A stretch of 38,970 bases of DNA from Bacillota bacterium (GTDB taxonomy: Bacteria; Bacillota; Clostridia; Oscillospirales; Acutalibacteraceae), in NCBI GenBank assembly GCA_023418995.1, contig JAEZYP010000015.1:1-38970 (forward strand), in the 5' to 3' direction. The translations under genes were made by a program, and so were the position numbers. Positions within the stretch are counted from its first letter, which is position 1; each line of letters begins with the position of its first letter. The notes under the pieces are model-generated. The model was not told the DNA's origin and did no database searches. It saw only the letters and a program-made list of their open reading frames with translations. Below, piece by piece: positions 32,719 through 38,970 of this stretch.

Positions 32719-33750
32719 ATGCAAATTGGAACTATAATTCGCAAATATCGTTTGGAAAAGAATTTAACACAGGAGGAGGTGGCAAGGCGCTTAGGCGTGA
32801 CCACTCCTGCCGTAAACAAGTGGGAGAAGGGCAATTCCATGCCGGATATCACACTACTCTCGCCCATTGCACGGCTACTGAATATCACACTAGACACGTT
32901 ACTGTCGCATACGGATTCACTGTCTGATGAGGAGGCAAATCGAATCATTGTAACAGCGCATAAAAAGCTGAAAATCGAACCGTTCGAGATGGTCTTTTCG
33001 TGGGCAAAGGAACAGCTTTATATCTATCCCAATAGCGACTTTCTCGCACTTTACATGCCACATGTATTGCACAGCCATCTTCAAATGCAGGGAACCGATG
33101 GAGAGGCGGAGTATGCCTCTTATTTCGTGAGTTGTTATCAGCGTGCGCTAAAAAGCGAGGATGAGCACATCAAAAGCGCCGCCGCCGATGCACTCTATTA
33201 CTACTACATGGGCTGTGCCGAATTCGACAAAGCGCAGGAATACCTAGATTATTTCTCCGCAGAGGATCCCGAGCGAAAGCGTAAGCTCGCCGCAGTCTAC
33301 CGAGAGACTAGGCGTAAGGATGAGGCATTGCAGATGTATGAGGAACTGCTTTATTCAGGCTACCAAAATGTTCAATTAACCTTCCATGACATTTATTGTT
33401 TTGCGCTGAAGGGCGGGGATTTTGAGAAAGCGCACCAGATAGTGGAAAAGCTGAGACGTTTAGCGCAACTCTTTGAGATGGGCGAATATCATGAAATATC
33501 ATCAGGCCTTGAACTGGCGATGTTGGAGAAAAATCCCGACCGCTTCTTTGAGATTATGCAGCGATTGCTAGAAAATATTGAAAGCATATCCGGCTTCACC
33601 AAATCTTCATTATATTCCCACATGAAATTAAAACAGCCGAGCCAAGAATATTACAATGAAGTGCGTCAATCCCTTCTTGGCTGCTTAAAAGAGGAGCAGT
33701 GTGCATTTGCGCAGGGAGACACAAGGTTTGATGCTTTGCTAGTAAAGTAA
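32719..33750 (+). CDS. XRE-family regulator with C-terminal TPR-like helical region
   Basis: A 343-residue protein. An N-terminal HTH_3 (about 5-60: LTQEEVARRLGVTTPAVNKWEKG) is followed by helical repeats of TPR type (about 90-330), as in Rgg/PlcR-like or tetratricopeptide regulators that sense peptides. It sits alone between the Fic gene and the defence operon. CGGAGGG precedes the ATG. The ligand and targets are unknown. GC is higher than its neighbours. Confidence 0.82.
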   Translation: MQIGTIIRKYRLEKNLTQEEVARRLGVTTPAVNKWEKGNSMPDITLLSPIARLLNITLDTLLSHTDSLSDEEANRIIVTAHKKLKIEPFEMVFSWAKEQLYIYPNSDFLALYMPHVLHSHLQMQGTDGEAEYASYFVSCYQRALKSEDEHIKSAAADALYYYYMGCAEFDKAQEYLDYFSAEDPERKRKLAAVYRETRRKDEALQMYEELLYSGYQNVQLTFHDIYCFALKGGDFEKAHQIVEKLRRLAQLFEMGEYHEISSGLELAMLEKNPDRFFEIMQRLLENIESISGFTKSSLYSHMKLKQPSQEYYNEVRQSLLGCLKEEQCAFAQGDTRFDALLVK

Positions 33751-33833
33751 TAATAGGCGACGGTATTGTGATGATATGGCCGCCACTTTTTTGGTTATGC
33801 ATCTTTCTTTTTTTGGGGGCCTCGCGGCTTAGA

Positions 33834-33928
33834 TTCCGAGCGTTGCATCACGCCGCTCGGAAAGAAATCATAGTCCAAATAAAGCAATAATCCGAACCCG
33901 TCTCCAATAGGGACAAGGTTCGGATTAT
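33834..33928. repeat. two hairpins between xre and kwaB
   Basis: First: TTCCGAGCG (33834-33842) with 33854-33862. Second: perfect ATAATCCGAACC (33887-33898) with 33917-33928, extended inward by five more pairs (one G-T). Neither has a real T-run. They could serve as a weak terminator for the converging xre gene and defence operon, or be the end of an insertion. Confidence 0.5.
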
Positions 33929-33935
33929 CATGATT

Positions 33936-33960
33936 TGTGTCATTAGGTCAAAATAGATGC
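33936..33960. repeat. 25-nt direct repeat, copy 2
   Basis: TGTGTCATTAGGTCAAAATA followed by GATGC; 23 of 25 positions agree with copy 1 at 30187-30211, 3.75 kb away. It is directly after the second hairpin. The remaining gap to 34044 is AT-rich without a gene. Confidence 0.5.
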
Positions 33961-34044
33961 AGGGATTTTTAACGCCAATAATTATGTACATAATGCAGTT
34001 TGAGAATGAGGCGCTAATTTACTTGTATTTTAGACAGATAAATA

Positions 34045-35019
34045 TTAGTTGTTTTGAGTTATATTATCTTTGGCTTTTGCTTCATAAAACTGTTTAGTAA
34101 GTTCAGAGCGCAAAAAAGCGTCATTCATCAGTGTGATAAAAGCATCTTTAGACTTTTTTGTATCCAATCGAATTTCGTTTCCGTCTTCGCTGTATTTAAA
34201 TCGTCCAGAAAGATCATGTGTTGTCTTGGTAAATTCAATAATGGTTTCTTTAGAAATATTAAGTTTAAAAATCGGTGAGGATTTCTTAACTCTAGATAGC
34301 TTGCGTGCAAATGCAATGTCCTCAGCTGAATCTCTAAGAACTTGAATATCTTCAATTATAGCCAACTCTTCAATAGCCTGTACAGTTTCATCCGCCGCCT
34401 TATAAATTAATTGGTTAAATCCCATGTTACGTTCTAATACCTTTATGTCTATGACGAATATTTCTCCATTAATTCGAAATAGCTGCACTGCACCATTGAG
34501 TCGGATAATATCATCACCCGTAACTAATTCAAACCGTTGTTTGCTTTTTATAGCGCCAAGCAAAAAACTATCTCGTTTGATTAAAGAAATAGGATAATGT
34601 TTCTTAAAAAGGCTAACACCATCTTCCATTGAACCTATATAGATAATGTACCCACAGAGCCTGCTCAAGTTGTCTTGTTCAAAGTTGAATTTTTCAACTT
34701 CTTTTGTCGCTTGCTTTATATCGAAACTCTGAAATACTTCTAATTCCTCTGGGTATTCAGTATAATCATAATGAAAAATAGCATTAGTGCGCTCATCTGC
34801 AGTGGACAACTCACAAACTTGCAAGTCATTATTATTCAAAACAGTATCGGTCATGTATTCCAAAAACAACTTGTCAACTTCTGGTTCCGTTTTTTCATCT
34901 TCGATATCCGCTAATCTAAGTATCAAATTCTCATCTTGTTTTAAAACAAAATACACCTGTACTGTATAGGGTTGTCCTAACAATGTAGATAGCTTATCCT
35001 TTATCTCTTCAATGGTCAT
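34045..35019 (-). CDS. kwaB: KwaB-like Kiwa antiphage protein (DUF4868)
   Basis: A 324-residue soluble protein. In characterised Kiwa systems the DUF4868 protein KwaB binds DNA and acts with the membrane protein KwaA to stop phage replication after infection. Family landmarks seen: SLFKKHYPISLIKR near 153-166, IIRLNGAVQLFRINGEIFVID near 186-206 (split by two turns), and a C-terminal charged helix. Length fits KwaB. AAGGAGG precedes the ATG, which overlaps the kwaA stop in an ATGA. It is the last gene of the defence operon. Confidence 0.83.
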   Translation of the reverse strand: MTIEEIKDKLSTLLGQPYTVQVYFVLKQDENLILRLADIEDEKTEPEVDKLFLEYMTDTVLNNNDLQVCELSTADERTNAIFHYDYTEYPEELEVFQSFDIKQATKEVEKFNFEQDNLSRLCGYIIYIGSMEDGVSLFKKHYPISLIKRDSFLLGAIKSKQRFELVTGDDIIRLNGAVQLFRINGEIFVIDIKVLERNMGFNQLIYKAADETVQAIEELAIIEDIQVLRDSAEDIAFARKLSRVKKSSPIFKLNISKETIIEFTKTTHDLSGRFKYSEDGNEIRLDTKKSKDAFITLMNDAFLRSELTKQFYEAKAKDNITQNN

Positions 35020-35624
35020 TTCTTAACCTCCTTTACCACCCAAACATATTTGTCAATTCTAATCCATTTTATTGCTACATCCGAAGTCAATCGATCTTTA
35101 GAAATAAGTATAATTCCGTCAGGCGCATTCACATCTTTTATTTTTGCTCGATATAATCTATATCCCATTAACGCTAAGGTGGGATTTCCATAATATAAAT
35201 CCATTTTTACAAAAATCCATCCAATTAAGAATAGAAGAACTCCAAGAACTATCACATAGCGAATGCTTTTTAAATCAATACAAATAAGAGGAATGATATA
35301 CGTTGTAAGGAAAGTTAGATATTCATAATTTTCATTTTTTACAGTTTCAATTGTATATGGTGGATTGCTTACTCCTGACCATTCATATTGGGTTTTACAG
35401 GCAAACCCCCAACTAATAATTGATAAAACCAGTGCTATTACAGACAAAATATTACGTCTTAAAAGTGCTGCAAAACCAATAAACTTAGCATCGGCTTCAA
35501 AGGAAATTGGGACATCAACTGTAAGCAGAAATATTATAATAAATAGTAGCCAAAGTGACATTAAGTAAAAACGTGATTTCAACAATGTACTATTTTTGAT
35601 ATCACTTTGTCCATTATCATTCAA
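35016..35624 (-). CDS. kwaA: KwaA-like Kiwa membrane protein
   Basis: A 202-residue protein with four predicted transmembrane helices (about 21-38, 58-74, 101-117, 121-139) and a cytosolic tail containing YYGNPTLALMGYRLYRA. That tail motif after TM4 is typical of KwaA as I recall it. The frame is open to 35720, but TTG 35624 follows GAGG with 8-nt spacing and removes an unlikely 32-residue extension. Four-nt overlap with kwaB. KwaA senses phage attack at the membrane in known Kiwa systems. Confidence 0.78.
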   Translation of the reverse strand: MNDNGQSDIKNSTLLKSRFYLMSLWLLFIIIFLLTVDVPISFEADAKFIGFAALLRRNILSVIALVLSIISWGFACKTQYEWSGVSNPPYTIETVKNENYEYLTFLTTYIIPLICIDLKSIRYVIVLGVLLFLIGWIFVKMDLYYGNPTLALMGYRLYRAKIKDVNAPDGIILISKDRLTSDVAIKWIRIDKYVWVVKEVKK

Positions 35625-35706
35625 AAGAATCACCTCGTTCCATAGTAAATTATTTATGAGAATTTTGCAGTACATTATTAAATGCAACTTTAACCCTAAT
35701 ATTATT

Positions 35707-37455
35707 TTAATCAGTTGCACCTTTTAGCTCTTGATGATTATCATGGACCCAACGGATAGCCTCTTTTTGTAAAAGATCAAGTAACTGTAAATGTTCAGAA
35801 AAGTGGGCTTGATTCAAACATCTTCTTTTTTCTGTCAGTTTGATCACTTTAGCAGCCTTATCCTCACACCCAGTTTCACGCTCAGTTCCCAAAATCACTT
35901 GCCCCTCATCGGACAAGAAATAATTGAGTGACTGATATATATTTTTTAGATTTGCCGCATCTTGACCTTGCTGATTAGGAGTATCGACAACAAAAAAATT
36001 AAATGGGCTATCCATCCGATTAAGATTATAAAGATAAAGTCCAGTTTGATACATATAAACCAGCCGTGGGGTATCGCTCCCTGATTTATCAATTACCTGT
36101 ACAAAATCTCTTAACTTAATAAATGTCTTAGGAATATCAATTACCTCTGCAATTTGGCGGCAATAAGCCTCAATTTTTTCTCTAATCCCCTTAGCACGAA
36201 CCTTTGATAAAAGGTTTTTTACCCGTTCATCAAGCAAAGCAATACTTGTAATTTTTGAATCTAATTCTCTTTGGAGTTTATCTAATTGAATAAGACATGA
36301 CTCATATATTTCTTGCTTGCCCTCATTTTTATAAAAAGAGGAATATGACAATAGTTGTTTAGACTGTTGTATACTGTGTTCAAGCTGTTTTAATTGCACA
36401 GAAAGTGATTTATATTCCTCTCTATTGTTGCTCAATTCATTTTCCAATGCTGATATGTCAGATGTTAATGATTCAACAAGTTTTTCTGCTAAAGCAAAAT
36501 CCGAACTAATATTGAGCTGTTCAGGTAAGCCATTATGATAGTGAACTCCGCAAACAGGACAAATCAGCTCATCCCCTTGCTTCATTGCAAAATTAATATC
36601 TTTGTGTATTTCTTCAATACTCGATGAAGCGATTTTCAACTTATGATTTGCAATAAATATGTCATTTTCTATTGAGCTTATTTTAGCGTTAAGATCAAAT
36701 CGCTGATTCATTAGTTTTTCAGAAGTCGCAAGCATTTCAGCTAATGCAGCTGCTATATTTTCTGGACTTTCCATGTTTTCAGCACTTTTCAAGGAAACAT
36801 TAAGCCGATTAACAAAATTCTGATTATAAGTAAATTCTTTTTTTAATTCATCTTTTTCCATTGTAGCCTGCAAAATATTAGATCGAAAGATATAATATTC
36901 ATCAGATAAATAACCACAAACATATTTATTTGTATTTTTCTTCCAATCTTTTATATAGGTTGCATTTCGGAAAGAATCTCCAATTTTATTCCAACCATCG
37001 TCTTGATCAATATATTGAAATCTAAATAAAAGTGGAGGTGTTATATTAAAAGTATCACCTTTGCTTGACACACAAGGCATATTAACTCTAAATATTTGCA
37101 TAAGCATGTTGCTATATTCGTGAAAAGAATTTGTTTCTATCAGGCAAGTATGTTTTTGTGAAGGTACATCTTGCTGAAAAAGTTGAAAGCGTCTTTTTTC
37201 TCGAACAATACAATAACTTTCTATACCATACTCAAAATACAAAATGTAAGTAGAAATAATTTTTGTCCAATCTTTTTCTACACGTCTGCACTCACATCCA
37301 AAGGTGGTAAAGATACTTTTTATAATTGAAGATTTGCCTGTTTTGTTACCGCCCAGAATTATATTTAATCCTTTTGAAAATGGTACTTCTAAAGAACGAG
37401 ACTCACTCTGGCTGATCACAATCAACTTGGTTATTGTCAATCTTTTCATTTTCAT
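35707..37455 (-). CDS. SMC/Rad50-like ATPase of an ABC-three-component/Lamassu-type defence module
   Basis: A 582-residue ABC-type ATPase. Walker A is GGNKTGKSS (35-43), the coiled coil spans about 195-430, with a zinc-hook-like CPVCG (Cys299, Cys302) in its middle, and a Walker-B-like FNFFVVDTPN (486-495). This layout is that of Rad50/RecN-like ATPases such as LmuB. Such ATPases likely sense phage DNA ends or structures and release a partner effector. AGGAGG precedes the ATG, which lies within the 45-aa ORF. The gap to kwaA is 82 nt, with no clear promoter. Confidence 0.82.
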   Translation of the reverse strand: MKMKRLTITKLIVISQSESRSLEVPFSKGLNIILGGNKTGKSSIIKSIFTTFGCECRRVEKDWTKIISTYILYFEYGIESYCIVREKRRFQLFQQDVPSQKHTCLIETNSFHEYSNMLMQIFRVNMPCVSSKGDTFNITPPLLFRFQYIDQDDGWNKIGDSFRNATYIKDWKKNTNKYVCGYLSDEYYIFRSNILQATMEKDELKKEFTYNQNFVNRLNVSLKSAENMESPENIAAALAEMLATSEKLMNQRFDLNAKISSIENDIFIANHKLKIASSSIEEIHKDINFAMKQGDELICPVCGVHYHNGLPEQLNISSDFALAEKLVESLTSDISALENELSNNREEYKSLSVQLKQLEHSIQQSKQLLSYSSFYKNEGKQEIYESCLIQLDKLQRELDSKITSIALLDERVKNLLSKVRAKGIREKIEAYCRQIAEVIDIPKTFIKLRDFVQVIDKSGSDTPRLVYMYQTGLYLYNLNRMDSPFNFFVVDTPNQQGQDAANLKNIYQSLNYFLSDEGQVILGTERETGCEDKAAKVIKLTEKRRCLNQAHFSEHLQLLDLLQKEAIRWVHDNHQELKGATD

Positions 37456-37540
37456 CAGCCTCCTCCTGCTTTCTTAAATATCTGAGTAGTCTTCTATATT
37501 TCTGTTCAAGTTCCATTATATTTTCTAAATTGCTGTTCAT
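37403..37540 (-). CDS. 45-residue protein overlapping both nuclease and ATPase genes
   Basis: A short ORF from ATG 37540 with a good AGAGGTG site 7 nt upstream, ending at TGA 37403. It overlaps the nuclease 3' end by 35 nt and the ATPase start by 53 nt. The product is an acidic/basic helix (ELEQKYRRLLRYLRKQEEADE) with an acidic tail. In ABC-three-component and Lamassu systems, a small middle component (LmuC-like) sits at just this place. It is shorter than known ones, so it may be that, or a translational coupler. Confidence 0.5.
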   Translation of the reverse strand: MNSNLENIMELEQKYRRLLRYLRKQEEADENEKIDNNQVDCDQPE

Positions 37541-38609
37541 AATAAAGCACCTCTATTAAAAGATCATCCAGTGTATCTGAATCTAATTCCATCGCTTGCA
37601 ATTTCTGATCGCATAGCTCCTTTATACTTATCAATGATGGCCTTGCCTTATCCGTGGATTCAGTAATTGTTTTTCGCAACAATAAGATTGTTTCTTGATA
37701 CTTAATATCTTCAATATTAAGCCAACGGGCATCATGAAGCATTTTAGCTTTAATTAGTCTATAAATCTTATCTTCAGGTAATGAAAGTGTTTCTAAGAAA
37801 TCTGAAAATTCTCTATAATTTCCGTCCGTTCCGATTTTTTTATTAAGCTTATCATTTATATCGCAAATTTTTATACCTTTTTTCTCTACAAGTGATCGAA
37901 AACTAATGGGAGGAGATATTTTTTCCTTGCTCTTAATCCGCACATCATTTACAATCTGCTGAAATATTACATTAGCCGTGTTAATAGGTATTCGTTTATC
38001 TGCCAATTGCTTAAAAAACATGCCTGATACCTGATCTTCATACGTAGACAATTGTAATTCTGATTGATATATAAATGTTTTCTGAATAAATTTATCATAG
38101 ATTTCATCGAAATTGCTTGGAATATTATCTGCATATTCATCTTTGATGCGTGCTTTTATTTTATCATACAATTCAATATTTTCATCTGCCAAGCATTTGT
38201 TATCTTCTATGTAAGACTGCCAAGTGCGAACATCTAAGTCGTAATTATTATTTGACACAAAATGGCAACAAGAGCATTCGTCTCCGAATTTTAAAAAGTT
38301 GTAAAATATAAAGCCAAGAAAAGATTTCTTATAAGATCCATTTTTGCGCTTTTCTCTTTTTGAAAGCTCAGATACAGACCAATCATCATTGTCTTCTTTT
38401 GTTTTAATTTGATAAAACTCAAATTGGGAACCATCTCCATCAGCAAGTTGCGCCATGTCATCATGAAATTCACAGAATACAATACACTTTGGCTTTTTTT
38501 CGAGCTGATTTATAATGTGGTAAACTATCCAGTGCGCTTGATATTCAAATCTATTGTATGAATCAGAACCAGCCTGCTCTCGTTGAGCTGTACCTAAAAC
38601 AACGCTCAT
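37506..38609 (-). CDS. Cap4/DUF4297-type DNA endonuclease effector
   Basis: A 367-residue protein. The N-terminal third is a PD-(D/E)xK nuclease: SYNRFEYQAHWIV (17-29), then FCEFHDDMA (Glu47, Asp50-51) and FYQIKTK (Gln67, Lys69). This matches the DUF4297/Cap4 nuclease pattern used by CBASS, Lamassu and ABC-3C systems, which degrade DNA when activated. The remaining part is helical, with a C-terminal LYYEQQFRKY region that may contact the ATPase. AAGGTGGGG precedes the ATG. It is the first effector gene in the operon. Confidence 0.8.
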   Translation of the reverse strand: MSVVLGTAQREQAGSDSYNRFEYQAHWIVYHIINQLEKKPKCIVFCEFHDDMAQLADGDGSQFEFYQIKTKEDNDDWSVSELSKREKRKNGSYKKSFLGFIFYNFLKFGDECSCCHFVSNNNYDLDVRTWQSYIEDNKCLADENIELYDKIKARIKDEYADNIPSNFDEIYDKFIQKTFIYQSELQLSTYEDQVSGMFFKQLADKRIPINTANVIFQQIVNDVRIKSKEKISPPISFRSLVEKKGIKICDINDKLNKKIGTDGNYREFSDFLETLSLPEDKIYRLIKAKMLHDARWLNIEDIKYQETILLLRKTITESTDKARPSLISIKELCDQKLQAMELDSDTLDDLLIEVLYYEQQFRKYNGT

Positions 38610-38699
38610 GAATTACCCCACCTTCTTTGCAAAATCTACAAATGCGACAATCAGCTTATTTGTAAATAAAAAATATCGCATGTGGCACTTAAACACTCT

Positions 38700-38873
38700 T
38701 TAATTTCTATTTTTATATCGACCATCCTTGGGCTTCACCGCATCCTTAGGTATTGCCCAAGTGACCCCGAACCGAACAGCGCCCGGTATTTTCCCCTGTG
38801 CACAAAGCACCTGCACCCGGCGTGGAGTGATTTCCCATTTTTTCGCTGCTTCTTTCGCTGTCATATAGTCCAT
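38700..38873 (-). CDS. excisionase-like / MerR-type HTH protein
   Basis: A 57-residue protein: MTAKEAAKKWEITPRRVQVL, then GKIPGAVRFGVTWAIPKDAV, the pattern of small excisionase-family DNA-binding proteins. It either regulates the operon that starts 90 nt downstream or belongs to element excision. ATG 38873 follows AAAGGAA; the longer frame to 38936 would run through the promoter. It shares direction with the nuclease gene. Confidence 0.75.
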   Translation of the reverse strand: MDYMTAKEAAKKWEITPRRVQVLCAQGKIPGAVRFGVTWAIPKDAVKPKDGRYKNRN

Positions 38874-38907
38874 TAAAACGTTCCTTTGCCGAATAAATAT
38901 TGTATAT

Positions 38908-38936
38908 ATTATATATCGCAACGGCGAATAAAGCAA
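38908..38936 (-). promoter_or_regulatory. promoter of the HTH-defence operon
   Basis: Minus-strand TTGCTT (38936-38931), 17-nt spacer, TATAAT (38913-38908), inside an AT-rich palindromic run that may be the HTH operator. It is the only clear promoter that I see for the whole defence operon. Confidence 0.65.
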
Positions 38937-38970
38937 TCAGATTCGTGTAAATTATGGAAATATTCACAGC

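Noticed and set aside
35625..35720. 32-residue N-terminal extension of KwaA
   Set aside because: The TTG at 35624 has a well-placed GAGG; the extension lies in the intergenic leader and has no site.

Overview
The window looks like chromosomal DNA of a spore-forming member of the Clostridia, most likely the Oscillospiraceae/Ruminococcaceae side. This rests on a FabH-FabK type II fatty acid operon with a MarR/FabT-like repressor, class III fructose-bisphosphatase, late-sporulation-type promoters, a LysM-GH18 spore-hydrolase-like protein and the TIGR03915/TIGR03916 DNA-repair pair. Family names come from recognising motifs and recalled family sequences; no search was run. The left two thirds are GC-rich, and from about 26.9 kb the sequence becomes clearly AT-rich and accessory in character.

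Region 1 (1-8060): one minus-strand operon, marR(fabT-like)-degV-fabH-fabK-fabD-fabG-fabX-like-fabF, leaving the window at the left edge. It carries two FMN reductase-family enzymes. One is a normal FabK. The other, next to fabF, has the four-cysteine insert and the His of Helicobacter FabX, a double-bond-introducing dehydrogenase/isomerase, so it is a candidate for the missing unsaturated fatty acid step. A second degV lies upstream. Both promoters have a TTTGANNNTCAAA box exactly 4 nt upstream of a TTGACA-N17-TANAAT promoter, so the two DegV (FakB-type) fatty-acid binding proteins and the fab genes appear to form one regulon.

Region 2 (8188-26900): housekeeping and sporulation genes. These are acetyltransferases, an SDR, an iron butanol dehydrogenase, mutY-lrp, xre-def, fbp, two spore-type surface proteins (DNRLRE and DUF6143) sharing an AC-N16/17-CATAATATA promoter, a LysM-GH18 hydrolase, a radical SAM/UDG-like repair pair, trmO and a metallophosphoesterase lipoprotein. 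A 1-kb gene-free stretch (8.9-9.97 kb) holds a foldable 188-nt element, a probable small RNA with its own promoter and terminator, and a three-copy intergenic repeat with a nested palindrome.

Region 3 (26904-30921): an AraC / MFS / PHP-phosphatase module and a methyltransferase, low in GC.

Region 4 (31052 to the right edge): a probable integrated island. It starts at the last 28-29 nt of a tRNA-Ser-like gene (an att-site remnant). It carries a Fic protein, an XRE regulator, and a minus-strand defence operon that runs promoter, excisionase-like HTH, Cap4/DUF4297-type nuclease, a tiny overlapping 45-aa ORF, an SMC/Rad50-like ATPase, KwaA, KwaB. This puts an ABC-three-component/Lamassu-like module directly upstream of a Kiwa system. 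It is the strongest candidate for an undescribed composite system in the window.
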